From a bacterium 336/3 (GTDB taxonomy: Bacteria; Bacteroidota; Bacteroidia; Cytophagales; Thermonemataceae), in contig LJIE01000001.1 of NCBI GenBank assembly GCA_001281695.1, positions 4,048,551 to 4,112,550 of the forward strand: a stretch of 64,000 nt of DNA, given 5' to 3'. Positions 24,347-33,543 of this stretch are shown here, piece after piece. Made by a program: the position numbers and the translations under genes. The notes beneath the pieces are model-generated. The model ran no database searches. It was not told the DNA's origin and worked only from the letters and a program-made list of their open reading frames with translations. Position 1 is the stretch's first letter. Each line of letters opens with the position of its first letter.

Positions 24347-25594
24347 ATGAAAACTCTAAAAAAAGTTTTTGTTTTCATTTGGATGGGTATGGGGGTATTT
24401 TCTTGTGTAAAAAATACCCCTGAAGAGTTAGATGAACCCATACTACCTCCAGTTGTTACAAGTTTTTCTCCTATTGAGGGAAAAATAGGTGATACCATTA
24501 CTATTGTAGGAGAAAACTTCAGTAATCTGCTTTCTCAAAATGTAGTAAAATTTAATGGAGAGTCTTCCATTGTTGTTGAGGCAAATACGACCCAACTTAA
24601 AGCTATTGTACCCATAGGAGCTACTACAGGTTTAATTTCTGTAAGTACGGATGCTTCTAATGTAGCCAATAGTCCAACAGAGTTTAGAGTTATCCAAGAT
24701 AAATGGGTGTTGAAAAATGATAATTTAACAAATATCCCATTAGCCAGTATAACTCATATGAACATATTCTATGAATATAATGGAAAAGGATATATAGTCA
24801 CTCAAAGTAAAATAATGGAATATACTCCTGTTTCAAATATTTGGGAAGAAGAAACATCTCTTCCAACTTCTTTGGCTTCTTGGCATACTTTTAGTTTTTT
24901 AATTGGTAATAAATTATATGTAGGAAACAAAGAAATAATCGCAGGAAACTGTAATAATGTAGGCAGTTTTTGGGAATATAATATTGATACTAATTTATGG
25001 ATTCAAAAAACAAGTTTTGCAGGTTCATGTAGAAACATTCCTATTGCTTTTTCTATTGGAAATAAAGGATATGTCGGTTTAGGTGATTCAACTGTACCAC
25101 CAGAATCTATTACTAGTTTTTGGGAATATGACCCAATTACAAATCAGTGGATACGTAAAGCAAATTTTCCAGTAGGTTACACAAGAAGAGGTATTAATTT
25201 TATAAGCAATGGAAAAGCATATATAACAGCCTTAGAAGGTACTCAAGATACATGGGAGTACACCCCCGAAGATAATACTTGGCGTAAAAAATCTGATTTT
25301 CCTGGTACAAAAAGAGGTGATGCATTTGCTTTTACTATTGGTAATAGAGGTTTTATGGGTTGTGGGGAACAAAGAGATAATATTGGGGCTGGTTTTCTCA
25401 AAGATTTCTGGGAATACAACACCACAACAGATACTTGGATTCGTAAAACTGATTTTCCTAGTATAGCTCGTATTTGGGCTGGTTCATTTAGCATAAATGG
25501 GAAAGGGTATATATTTGGTGGAACTGCTAAAACCCCTATAGGAAGCCCTCAACCCTATTATAACATATACGATTTTTGGGAATATACTCCATAA
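24347..25594 (+). CDS. IPT/TIG and Kelch-like repeat lipoprotein
   Basis: The protein has 415 residues. The lipoprotein signal ends VFSC near residue 20. An IPT/TIG immunoglobulin-like domain follows at about 33-115 (PVVTSFSPIEGKIGDTITI, GENFS, VKFNG). The rest is six or so Kelch-type blades marked by FWEYN/D, TNxWIxKT/A and GKxYI. The surface-exposed propeller probably binds sugar or protein; there are no catalytic residues to judge by. It lies 25 bp after kbl on the same strand and has a terminator behind it. Confidence 0.75.
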   Translation: MKTLKKVFVFIWMGMGVFSCVKNTPEELDEPILPPVVTSFSPIEGKIGDTITIVGENFSNLLSQNVVKFNGESSIVVEANTTQLKAIVPIGATTGLISVSTDASNVANSPTEFRVIQDKWVLKNDNLTNIPLASITHMNIFYEYNGKGYIVTQSKIMEYTPVSNIWEEETSLPTSLASWHTFSFLIGNKLYVGNKEIIAGNCNNVGSFWEYNIDTNLWIQKTSFAGSCRNIPIAFSIGNKGYVGLGDSTVPPESITSFWEYDPITNQWIRKANFPVGYTRRGINFISNGKAYITALEGTQDTWEYTPEDNTWRKKSDFPGTKRGDAFAFTIGNRGFMGCGEQRDNIGAGFLKDFWEYNTTTDTWIRKTDFPSIARIWAGSFSINGKGYIFGGTAKTPIGSPQPYYNIYDFWEYTP

Positions 25595-25599
25595 AAAAC

Positions 25600-25632
25600 A
25601 AGGCTGAGAAAATTCTCAGCCTTACTTTTTTA
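25600..25632. terminator. Bidirectional terminator between the Kelch lipoprotein and pyrC genes
   Basis: AAGGCTGAGAA / TTCTCAGCCTT stem followed by ACTTTTTT on the plus strand and an A-rich 5' flank that gives a T run on the minus strand. Its distal end overlaps the last codons of pyrC. Confidence 0.8.
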
Positions 25633-26964
25633 CCTCTCAAACAACATTCTTTCGCCTTTTTTGCTTTCATCAAAAACACCATTGTGGTATGCCAAATGCC
25701 CTGAGACAATTGTAGCATAAATACTTGCTCCAAAAGTATGCCCCTCCAGAGGCGACCAGCCACACTGGTATAAAATATTACTTTTATTTACCTGTAAAGG
25801 CGTGTTCAAATCTACTACTGCCAAATCTGCCCAGTATCCTTCTCTGATGTAGCCTCTATTCTCAATTTTAAAGCAGATAGCCACATTATGGGCCATTTTT
25901 TGTACAATTTTCTCTAAAGAAATTTTGCCCTGTTTGTAGAAATCGAGCATCATAAGCAACGGATGCTGGATAAGTGGCAGACCAGCAGGTGCTTGCCAGT
26001 ATTTTTGAGATTTTTCTTGAGCAGTATGAGGAGCATGGTCAGTGGCTATTACATCAAAATGGTCGTCTAAAAGAGCCTGAAACAACAAGGGCTGATGTCT
26101 AGCATCTTTGATGGCAGGGTTACATTTAATATTATGTCCCAAACGTTCATAATCATTTTTATTAAACCACAAATGGTGTACACACACCTCCGAAGTAATA
26201 TGTTTCTGCTTCAAAGGAATATCATTTTGAAACACCTTAATTTCTTCAGAACTTGAAATATGCAAAATGTGTAAACGAGTTTTGTATTTTTTAGCTAATT
26301 CTGCTGCAAACGAAGAAGATTTGAGACAAGCTACTTCATCTCTGATTTCGGGATGACAATACGCAGGAACATCATCTCCAAAACGTTCTTTATAAATAGC
26401 CACTTGAGCCTTGATAGTTGCTTCATCTTCGCAATGAGTGGCAATAAGCATAGGCGTTTGGCTAAAAACCTTCTCTAAAATACTGGCATTATCCACAAGC
26501 ATATTTCCTGTAGAACTTCCCATAAAAATCTTAATTCCACACACATCTCTTCTGTTGGTTTTGAGTACCTCCTCCAAATTATCATTCGATACACCCATAT
26601 AAAATGAATAATTGGCAAGAGATGTTCTTGCTCCAATGGCATATTTATCTGCTAAAAGTTCTTGCGTGAGGGCATTGGGTACAGTATTGGGCATTTCCAT
26701 GAAGCTTGTTACTCCACCTGCCACAGCAGCCTTGGCTTCGGAGTAGATAGTTGCCTTGTGTGTAAGCCCTGGTTCTCTGAAATGTACTTGGTCATCTATC
26801 ACCCCAGGTAACACCATTTTTCCACTCAAATCCAAAACTTTTTGAGCTTCAGAAGCAGCAATTTGAGGAGCAATTTTTTCAATTCGTCCGTTTTTAATCA
26901 GGATGTCAGCTTGCGAAATTTTATTTTCGTTTACAATTTGACAATTGGTTAATAGTAAGCTCAT
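25630..26964 (-). CDS. pyrC: Dihydroorotase (class I type)
   Basis: The protein has 444 residues of the amidohydrolase fold. Motifs are DDQVHFREPG (57-66), the lysine in GIKIFMGSS that is carbamylated in the family, metal-binding histidines in IATHCED and LHILHIS, and the catalytic Asp in VIATDHAPHT. It cyclises N-carbamoyl-aspartate to dihydroorotate in pyrimidine synthesis. The usual first metal motif is HxH; here it is Gln59-Val-His61, a variant I believe is common in Bacteroidota dihydroorotases. carA of the same pathway is at 47.7 kb. Confidence 0.85.
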   Translation of the reverse strand: MSLLLTNCQIVNENKISQADILIKNGRIEKIAPQIAASEAQKVLDLSGKMVLPGVIDDQVHFREPGLTHKATIYSEAKAAVAGGVTSFMEMPNTVPNALTQELLADKYAIGARTSLANYSFYMGVSNDNLEEVLKTNRRDVCGIKIFMGSSTGNMLVDNASILEKVFSQTPMLIATHCEDEATIKAQVAIYKERFGDDVPAYCHPEIRDEVACLKSSSFAAELAKKYKTRLHILHISSSEEIKVFQNDIPLKQKHITSEVCVHHLWFNKNDYERLGHNIKCNPAIKDARHQPLLFQALLDDHFDVIATDHAPHTAQEKSQKYWQAPAGLPLIQHPLLMMLDFYKQGKISLEKIVQKMAHNVAICFKIENRGYIREGYWADLAVVDLNTPLQVNKSNILYQCGWSPLEGHTFGASIYATIVSGHLAYHNGVFDESKKGERMLFER

Positions 26965-27017
26965 ATATTTTTGAAGATTTTTAGGTAGATTAGCAGTCGT
27001 AAAGTTAGAACAAGACT

Positions 27018-27941
27018 ATGAAAATGCACAGAAAAAAAATACAGATTTTAACCACAACTCTTTTATTTGTGTTTTTGTTTGTGTTTTCTAATACTTTATA
27101 TGCTCAACAAGATTCTACTACCCACAAAGATACCCTCAACAAAAAACGATTATTTTGGGTAGTTGGTACTTCCACAGTATTGTATAGTGGAACTTTAGTT
27201 GGTTTAAATGAGCTTTGGTATAAAAACAGTCCCAGAACCTCCTTTCATTTTTTTAATGACAATGCTCAATGGCGACAAATTGATAAAATCGGGCATGCTT
27301 ATTCAGCTTATCACGTTAGTAGGTTGAGTACAGAGCTTTTCAGATGGTCTGGCTTAAAACCCAAAAATGCTGTGCTGTGGGGAGCGATCACCAGCCAACT
27401 CATGATGACACCCATTGAGATTTTTGATGGTTTCTCGGCTGAATATGGGGCTTCTTGGGGCGATGTGGTGGCTAACTTTTCGGGTGGGTTGCTTTGGTGG
27501 GGACAACACCAGATTTGGAATGAGCCACACATTCATTTCAAATACTCATTTCAGCAAAGCCCTTATGCACAATTTCGTCCTAATGTTTTAGGTAAAAACT
27601 TGAGAGAACAGTTGCTTAAAGATTATAATGGTCAAACTTATTGGTTATCTGTAGATTTACACCATTTTTTAAGAAAAGAAAAATTCCCACGCTGGCTCAA
27701 TTTGGCTGTGGGTACAGGTGCCAACAGAATGGTATTTGCTAGAGAACCTGAAAATAATCTGAATGGATACAGCTCTTATCGTCAATATTATTTGAGTTTT
27801 GATATTCATTTACCCAACATCAGAACAAGAAGTAAATTCTTGAAGAAAGTTTTTTGGACTTTAGGCACTATTCGTTTACCTGCTCCTGCTTTAGAATTTA
27901 ATAAAATAGATAAAGTTAAATGGCATTGGTTGTATTTTTAG
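27018..27941 (+). CDS. DUF2279-family exported protein
   Basis: The protein has 307 residues with a signal peptide (about residues 1-29, ending LYAQ). The conserved middle part reads DKIGHAYSAYHVSRL, then GAITSQLMMTPIEIFDGFS and YGASWGDVVANFSGG, characteristic of DUF2279. The conserved His, Asp and Ser/Asn in hydrophobic helices suggest a membrane-embedded or membrane-adjacent fold, with a C-terminal strand-rich region ending in an aromatic residue (WHWLYF). Function is unknown. It is divergent from pyrC with 53 bp between. Confidence 0.7.
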   Translation: MKMHRKKIQILTTTLLFVFLFVFSNTLYAQQDSTTHKDTLNKKRLFWVVGTSTVLYSGTLVGLNELWYKNSPRTSFHFFNDNAQWRQIDKIGHAYSAYHVSRLSTELFRWSGLKPKNAVLWGAITSQLMMTPIEIFDGFSAEYGASWGDVVANFSGGLLWWGQHQIWNEPHIHFKYSFQQSPYAQFRPNVLGKNLREQLLKDYNGQTYWLSVDLHHFLRKEKFPRWLNLAVGTGANRMVFAREPENNLNGYSSYRQYYLSFDIHLPNIRTRSKFLKKVFWTLGTIRLPAPALEFNKIDKVKWHWLYF

Positions 27942-27972
27942 CTATAAAAATTGAAATCATTTTTTATAATCC

Positions 27973-28743
27973 ATGATACCAGAGTTTCAAAACCTTCTTT
28001 TGCTTTTAGAAAGCAAAGATGAACAAAATAGGGCATTAGCTTTCCTGCAATTTCAACACTACAAAGAGGAATTTGAAAGTCATTTTGGTTTTGAATACAA
28101 CAAAAATACCACAGAGTTGATAGACTTTTTATTGGCAAATGAAGTTTTGGATTTAAAAATGCCTTTGTTGGAAATTCAGGAATTAGATTTAAATCATAAA
28201 CATATTACAAATATTCCAAAGGGGGTTAGCTTGCTCAAAAATCTACACACCTTAAATTTAGAGGAAAATCAAATCCAACATATTCCTACAGGAGTTTTTG
28301 AATTGAAGAATTTACAATTATTATTTTTAGGTTGTAACGAAATTCAAGAGATTCCAAAAGAAATTGGCGAACTTACAAATCTAAAAACACTATGCTTATT
28401 TGTAAATCTTATAGAAGAATTGCCCAAAGAAATCGTAAAGCTTAAAAACTTGCTATATTTAAGTTTAGAAAACACTCGCATTCAAGAAGTTCCAGTAGAA
28501 ATTACTGAACTCAAAAATTTACAGGAATTGGATTTACGCAATAACATAATCCAAGAAGTACCAAAAGAGATTAGAAAACTCAAAAACCTGATAAAATTAC
28601 GATTGAGTAGTAATTTTATTACAAATCTCCCAGTAGAAATTGGAGAACTAAAAAATCTGCGACGTTTGCATTTAGAATACAATCATATTGATAACATTTC
28701 TGAAATCAAGATGCTTTTGCCAAATTGTGAAATTATTTTTTAA
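27973..28743 (+). CDS. Leucine-rich-repeat protein
   Basis: The protein has 256 residues. A helical N-terminal part (1-60) is followed by eight or nine 23-residue leucine-rich repeats from about 65 to 240, of the type ELKNLQELDLRNNIIQEVPKE. No signal peptide is present, so it is probably cytoplasmic and acts as a protein-binding scaffold. No catalytic domain is attached. It follows the DUF2279 gene by 31 bp and is convergent with nth. Confidence 0.85.
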   Translation: MIPEFQNLLLLLESKDEQNRALAFLQFQHYKEEFESHFGFEYNKNTTELIDFLLANEVLDLKMPLLEIQELDLNHKHITNIPKGVSLLKNLHTLNLEENQIQHIPTGVFELKNLQLLFLGCNEIQEIPKEIGELTNLKTLCLFVNLIEELPKEIVKLKNLLYLSLENTRIQEVPVEITELKNLQELDLRNNIIQEVPKEIRKLKNLIKLRLSSNFITNLPVEIGELKNLRRLHLEYNHIDNISEIKMLLPNCEIIF

Positions 28744-28754
28744 ACAATAGTATT

Positions 28755-29405
28755 TTAATCTTCTTCGTGCTCTGTATTGAAATAATGACAAGCCTCTTGT
28801 AATGCACAGGTTTTACATTTGGGTTTACGAGCCACACAAATATATCTGCCATGCAAAATAAGCCAATGATGTGCTTTGGGTATCAATTCCTCTGGAATGT
28901 ATTTTACCAGTTCTTTTTCTACTGCCAAAGGAGTGGTTGCTTTTTTGCCTACAAGTCCCAGACGATGCGAAACCCTGAAAACATGTGTATCTACTGCCAT
29001 AGCAGGCTGATTATAAATCACTGAAACTATCACATTGGCTGTTTTTCTACCCACACCTTGAAGTGTTTGGAGTTCTTCGATGGTACTCGGAACTTCACTG
29101 TTATAGACTTCTACAAGCCTTTTGGCTGCTTCAATCAGGTGTTTGGTTTTGTTATTGGGATAAGAAATGCTTTTGATATAAGGAAAAAGCTCATCAAAGG
29201 TTGTTTTGGCTAAATCTTGGGGAGTTGGAAAAGCTTCAAAAAGTGTTGGAGTAACTAAATTGACTCTTTTATCGGTACATTGTGCAGAAAGAACCACTGC
29301 TACAAGTAACTGAAAAGGGTTTTCGTAAGCAAGTTCTGTTTGTGGCTCAGGAAAATTTTCTGTGAAATAATCCATTAAAAATTGATAGCGTTGTTTCTTT
29401 GTCAT
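28755..29405 (-). CDS. nth: Endonuclease III
   Basis: The protein has 216 residues. The helix-hairpin-helix LQGVGRKTANV contains the catalytic Lys121, and Asp139 lies in MAVDTHVFR. A C-terminal [4Fe-4S] motif C-x6-C-x2-C-x5-C is complete (CVARKPKCKTCALQEAC). It removes oxidised pyrimidines from DNA and cuts the abasic site. Length is normal for the family. It is convergent with the LRR gene. Confidence 0.95.
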   Translation of the reverse strand: MTKKQRYQFLMDYFTENFPEPQTELAYENPFQLLVAVVLSAQCTDKRVNLVTPTLFEAFPTPQDLAKTTFDELFPYIKSISYPNNKTKHLIEAAKRLVEVYNSEVPSTIEELQTLQGVGRKTANVIVSVIYNQPAMAVDTHVFRVSHRLGLVGKKATTPLAVEKELVKYIPEELIPKAHHWLILHGRYICVARKPKCKTCALQEACHYFNTEHEED

Positions 29406-29508
29406 AGCTGGTTGAAGGATATTTTACAAAGAAAAGAAACAAACGCTATCAAAAAAAAGTTTTCAGAAGTTTAAAGTGGTATCTAGTGTACTTTTTCAGC
29501 AGTATATT

Positions 29509-30114
29509 TTAACAGTAAGCCATTAAGTATTCACCAAAATTCAAGTCATATTTTTCTGCTTGCTTACGCAAATTTATAAGAGCATAACGCATACGACCTA
29601 AAGCTGTGTTGATGCTTACGTTTGTTTTTTGTGCAATTTCTTGGAAACTCATATCCGAAAAATGACGCATTACAAGTACATCTTTCTGAGTTTTAGGAAG
29701 GCTTTCAATAAGTTTTCCTAATTTTTCGTTTAGTTCCGTTCTGATTTTCACTTTCTCAACAGACTCTTCAGAGAAATTCAGGTGGTTATTTACTTCTTTT
29801 CTTTCTTCAAGTTCTACCCAAGTAGCTTTTTTATTCTTACGGAAGTAGTCGATGGCAAGGTTATGAGCAATTCGGCAAGCCCAAGGCAAAAATTTACCTT
29901 CTTCGTTGTAGCTACCTTGTTGTACTGTACGAACGATTTTCACGAATGTATCTTGTAACAAATCTTCTGCAAGGTCTCTATCTTTAACAATATTGTAAAT
30001 TACTGCATATATTTTGCTTTTATGCTTTTGTAATAATTTAGTAAAGGCTTTTTCGTCATTATTTTTAGCATACAAAGCTATAAGAACGCCATCGGTAAGA
30101 ACTGGATTTTTCAT
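29509..30114 (-). CDS. ECF-type RNA polymerase sigma factor
   Basis: The 201-residue form starts at the ATG at 30114 (MKNPVLTDGVLIALYAKNN); an upstream extension to 30189 lacks family similarity. Region 2 (about 20-85) has FTKLLQKHKSKIYAVIYNIV, DLAEDLLQDTFVKI and WACRIAHNLAIDYFRK. Region 4 (about 135-190) has SLPKTQKDVLVMRHFSDMSF followed by QEIAQKTNVSINTALGRMR. No anti-sigma gene is adjacent, so the controlling signal is unknown. The upstream gap contains paired GGACAAA motifs and a GTCCG/CGGAC dyad. Confidence 0.92.
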   Translation of the reverse strand: MKNPVLTDGVLIALYAKNNDEKAFTKLLQKHKSKIYAVIYNIVKDRDLAEDLLQDTFVKIVRTVQQGSYNEEGKFLPWACRIAHNLAIDYFRKNKKATWVELEERKEVNNHLNFSEESVEKVKIRTELNEKLGKLIESLPKTQKDVLVMRHFSDMSFQEIAQKTNVSINTALGRMRYALINLRKQAEKYDLNFGEYLMAYC

Positions 30115-30305
30115 ATCACAAATACTTAGGTACACCAAAGTATTTGTCAAAATCATTCCAAAAGTCAAAATATTTGATGCCAAAATCAAAAAAATGCCAA
30201 ATAAGCCAAAAAAAGCATATTTATTTTTAAAAAAAATATTTGTGTTTGTACAATAAGTATGATGAGTGTCCGTTTGCGGACAAAAAAATGTACGCTTTTA
30301 GGACA

Positions 30306-30349
30306 AAAAAAACACCAACATAAGACTTTTGCTATGCGGGTGTTTTTTA
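30306..30349 (-). terminator. Terminator of the oxygenase-gatC transcript
   Basis: On the minus strand AAAAAACACC pairs with GGTGTTTTTT around a 24-nt loop that contains a small CATA/TATG inner stem. The T run leads into the sigma-gene upstream region. It lies about 25 bp after the gatC stop. Confidence 0.65.
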
Positions 30350-30373
30350 TTATCTTTTTATATTATTTAAAGT

Positions 30374-30661
30374 TTATTCAATTACTTTAGGCACTCTAAA
30401 ATAATTGGCATCTCTTTTAGGGGCATTTAATAAGCCTTTTTCGTGGTCTAAAGAAGTTTTTGCCACATCTTCTCGGAGTACATTAATTTCCTGAGAGATA
30501 TGAATAAGAGGCTGAACATTGTCCGTATCAATTTCATTGAGTTTTTCCATCCAACTCAATATTTTGCTCATTTCTCCAATCATTTTTGTTTCAGATTGCT
30601 CTTCAAACTCCAATCGTGCCAAATGAGCTATATTTTGCAAGGTTTGTTTATCTATGTTCAT
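30374..30661 (-). CDS. gatC: Asp-tRNA(Asn)/Glu-tRNA(Gln) amidotransferase subunit C
   Basis: The 95-residue protein has the GatC pattern: IAHLARLEFEEQSETKM at residues 11-27, ILSWMEKLNEIDTDNVQPL near 34-52, and LREDVAKTSLDHEKGLLNAP. GatC wraps around GatA and stabilises the GatCAB complex, which converts Glu-tRNA(Gln) and Asp-tRNA(Asn) to the amidated forms. gatA and gatB are not in the window. Its start lies 2 bp after the stop of the 2OG oxygenase gene, so the two are translated from one message. Confidence 0.93.
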   Translation of the reverse strand: MNIDKQTLQNIAHLARLEFEEQSETKMIGEMSKILSWMEKLNEIDTDNVQPLIHISQEINVLREDVAKTSLDHEKGLLNAPKRDANYFRVPKVIE

Positions 30662-30663
30662 GA

Positions 30664-31479
30664 CTATTTAAGCGTTACACCAAATTTACGTAATTGTCTT
30701 TTGATAAAATTTTTAAGCGTTTCTTTTGCAGAAGTAGCTATTTTTTTAGTTAGTGTATCATCAGGGCGAGCCTTGAAAATCGTATCGTGATATTTGACAG
30801 CACCTTCACGAATATCAGTATAGAAATAAGTGTAGATAGATTTGCGTGTCATTCCTTCAGGGACTGTAATTTTTGAGTATCCATGATACGAAATTTCGTT
30901 GGTTTCAAAAATAACAGCTCTATTGAACAATGGAGCTACTTTTTTATCGCAGTTGGTCATATCAGCATTCCACATTTCAAGATCGCCACCGTATTCCGGT
31001 TTCCAGTCTTTGTTCATGTAGATAAGCATATTGAGCCTTCTATGTACATTTTTTTCTGCATGGATGTTGAAATCAATGTGTACATCCAAAAAACTACCAT
31101 TTTTTCCTTCATGCAAACCACAACCCAAATTATCATCTGTTACAAAAACTTCTTCAATGCCTGTAACAGTTGCCATCCATTGGGCAAATTCTTTGCTCAT
31201 CAAATCTCTACGCAATTCGGCAAAAGCAGGGTGAAAATCGCCAAAATTAGCTCCCTCAGATTTATTTTCATTCAAACCTGCATAATGTTTGGCAAGTTTT
31301 TCGGTAGGTGGAAATTGAGAGTGTAATGTTTCCGCTATCTCACTTTTCAGGAAATTATCCATGATGATGTGTGTATAGGGCTTTGCATTCTGAAAATCTT
31401 GTTTCAGAGCATTCACTTTTTCTATACTAAAATATGCTTCGTTAAAACTGGGGCTAGCTGTAAATTGTTGGCTTGTCAT
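30664..31479 (-). CDS. 2-oxoglutarate/Fe(II)-dependent oxygenase
   Basis: The protein has 271 residues from the ATG at 31479. The jelly-roll motif has the iron ligands His and Asp in LDVHIDFN, the YGGDLEMW strand, the distal His in EISYHGYSKI and the 2-oxoglutarate-binding Arg in TRKSIYTYFYT. Relatives hydroxylate proline or other residues, or small molecules; the substrate here is not evident. It is two bases upstream of gatC, an unusual pairing that hints at a translation-related or merely constitutive role. Confidence 0.8.
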   Translation of the reverse strand: MTSQQFTASPSFNEAYFSIEKVNALKQDFQNAKPYTHIIMDNFLKSEIAETLHSQFPPTEKLAKHYAGLNENKSEGANFGDFHPAFAELRRDLMSKEFAQWMATVTGIEEVFVTDDNLGCGLHEGKNGSFLDVHIDFNIHAEKNVHRRLNMLIYMNKDWKPEYGGDLEMWNADMTNCDKKVAPLFNRAVIFETNEISYHGYSKITVPEGMTRKSIYTYFYTDIREGAVKYHDTIFKARPDDTLTKKIATSAKETLKNFIKRQLRKFGVTLK

Positions 31480-31538
31480 ACAATTCTTTATTTTAAAATA
31501 CAAAAATAAGATATTTTTAGAGATTGAATGATATTTTT

Positions 31539-32750
31539 TTAAGAAACTAAGAAACCCGCTAATAAACCTAATAACACCAAAAAAGGAGGTGGAATTTTAG
31601 TAAACTGCAAAATAATGAAGCTGATAACAACCACCAAAATATCCAAAGTCATGTCAGATGTGGGTTTAGAGAAAATGGGTTCAGCCATCAGTACTACTGC
31701 CGTAATTACAAGCCCTACGCTTACAGCATTGATACCTTCTAAAGAAGCCCTGACAGGTCTGTATTTTTTAAGTTCATCCCAAAATTGTATCACAAAGAAA
31801 ATCAGCAATGTCCCTGGCATAAAAACACCAAAGGCAGCTAAAAATGCTCCTAAAAACTGCCCCCAAATATTAAAATCGTTCCCCATAGCCAAAGCACCAA
31901 TAAATGCAGCAAAGGAAAAGGTAGGACCTGGAAGAATTTGATTGAGATTATAACCCAAATCAAATTCTTCTCGACTGATAAGTTTTTTGATATATACAAA
32001 CTCTGTAAGCATCAGAGGGATAAGCACTTGCCCTCCTCCAAAAATAATTGTACCCGTCCTGAAAAAGTTTTCGGAAAGCCTGAAAGGTAAGCCAAAATCG
32101 TAACGGCGTGTGAGTTCACTCAACACTCCTAAAACCACAAAAATAATAATAAAATAAGTTAAATTTCTCCAACGAATTTTTACATTTTTGTCTTCTACTC
32201 GTTCATATCGTTTAAATTTGGTAGTCGTTACAATCCCACCAAACAAAATAAGTAAAGGCAAAAACCATTGAGGGTGATAGTAATAAGCTGCTATAGCTGA
32301 AAAAATCATCAAAACCATACTTGTCTTGGTTTTAATGATTTTCTGAATAATTTGGAAAGCTGCTGATAAGATAAAGCCCGCCCCCAAAGCCTGTGTGAAA
32401 CGAGCAAAAGCAAAACTAATTTGTTGTTCTTGTAAATAAGTAACAAGTATTGCAGCCAATGTCATAATCATAACTGCAGGAAAAATCCAAACAATAAGGG
32501 TGAGATAAGCTAACCGAGCCCCTCCAATTTTGTAAGCAATACCTGTAATAGTTTGAGTAGAGGTAGGACCTGGAAGCATCTGACAGAGAGCATAAATTTC
32601 GAGAAGAGCTTCTTCTGTCAGGTAGTTTCTTTTTTCTACAAAAATTTTAAGAAAAAGTGCCAAATGAGCCTGTGGACCTCCAAAGGCTGTCCAAGACATC
32701 ACAAAGATTTCTTTGAGGAAAATGAAATATCGGATTTTCCGAACATTCAT
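31539..32750 (-). CDS. chrA: Chromate transporter (ChrA, two-domain CHR)
   Basis: The protein has 403 residues and about ten to twelve hydrophobic segments. Two homologous CHR domains are visible, each with a paired signature: AFGGPQAHLALF and MLPGPTSTQT in the first (about 20-60), IIFGGGQVLIPLM and ILPGPTFSFAAFIG in the second (about 230-285). CHR transporters export chromate or import sulfate-like anions. The gene may be cotranscribed with the upstream hypothetical gene, 7 bp away. Confidence 0.88.
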   Translation of the reverse strand: MNVRKIRYFIFLKEIFVMSWTAFGGPQAHLALFLKIFVEKRNYLTEEALLEIYALCQMLPGPTSTQTITGIAYKIGGARLAYLTLIVWIFPAVMIMTLAAILVTYLQEQQISFAFARFTQALGAGFILSAAFQIIQKIIKTKTSMVLMIFSAIAAYYYHPQWFLPLLILFGGIVTTTKFKRYERVEDKNVKIRWRNLTYFIIIFVVLGVLSELTRRYDFGLPFRLSENFFRTGTIIFGGGQVLIPLMLTEFVYIKKLISREEFDLGYNLNQILPGPTFSFAAFIGALAMGNDFNIWGQFLGAFLAAFGVFMPGTLLIFFVIQFWDELKKYRPVRASLEGINAVSVGLVITAVVLMAEPIFSKPTSDMTLDILVVVISFIILQFTKIPPPFLVLLGLLAGFLVS

Positions 32751-32757
32751 TTGTTTA

Positions 32758-33483
32758 TTACTGTGGATTTTGTTTACGATATTCTTCTTTTGTTACCATT
32801 TTATCCATACGAACATCCAAATGGTTATATCTTTCTTTCACCAAATTATCCATCTCTTTGAGTTTATGAGCTGTAGTTTTTTGAGTAAGATAAGCATATC
32901 CTACACTCAAAAATGAAATCATCATTGCTAAAATGGTAATAATCCATAAACCTGTGTTACTTTGCTCTCCTGTATTAGTTTTGGGTCTTTCTAAAGGGAT
33001 AACAGTTTCTTCTAAATCAGGATTGGTATTATCTGTTTTGACTTCTGGATTTTGGGTATTTTCTTCTGTAGGTAGTGAAAGGTTTGAATCTAATAATGTT
33101 GATAAAGAATCTAAACCTTTTTGCCATTTAGTCAAAAATGTAGCATTTTTATTGATACGAGGAGCTAATTTTTTAAGTTCATTCAGAACTTCTTTTTTCA
33201 ATTGTTTGATTTTATCCGTCTCAGCAGGAATTTGTTGATAAGTTTTATTTTTATAAACAGTTATCATGTTTTTTGAAGCACGTGAAGCATTGGGTACAGA
33301 TTTTTCCAAAGATTGCAGATTTGAGCAATCCAACTGATTGGCTATTTCTGCTTTTCCTTGCATAACGTGGTTAAATCTAATGGCTTGACAAAGTATTTCT
33401 AATTTTGCTTTTTCAAATTCGGTTTGCCCCAAAACCTGAAAGTTATATAAAATACATATTAGAAATAAGGCTATTTTTTTCAT
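32758..33483 (-). CDS. Exported hypothetical protein with C-terminal membrane anchor and coiled coil
   Basis: The protein has 241 residues. A signal peptide (1-19, ending VLGQ) is followed by a helical region with two cysteines (about 32 and 53), an acidic Thr/Asn/Pro-rich linker (about 140-170), one transmembrane segment (about 178-200) and a short charged helix (KLKEMDNLVKERYNHLDVRM). The predicted topology is periplasmic domain outside and a short tail inside. No family recognised. It precedes chrA by 7 bp. Confidence 0.55.
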   Translation of the reverse strand: MKKIALFLICILYNFQVLGQTEFEKAKLEILCQAIRFNHVMQGKAEIANQLDCSNLQSLEKSVPNASRASKNMITVYKNKTYQQIPAETDKIKQLKKEVLNELKKLAPRINKNATFLTKWQKGLDSLSTLLDSNLSLPTEENTQNPEVKTDNTNPDLEETVIPLERPKTNTGEQSNTGLWIITILAMMISFLSVGYAYLTQKTTAHKLKEMDNLVKERYNHLDVRMDKMVTKEEYRKQNPQ

Positions 33484-33543
33484 ACTAAAGTGAAATGTCT
33501 GTTTAATTGTTTTCGTAAAACTAAATAATTTCTATCTTAATTA

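Noticed and set aside
30883..31326. 147-codon plus-strand ORF opposite the 2OG oxygenase
   Set aside because: It is antisense to a gene with complete Fe(II) and 2-oxoglutarate motifs and has no recognisable domain.
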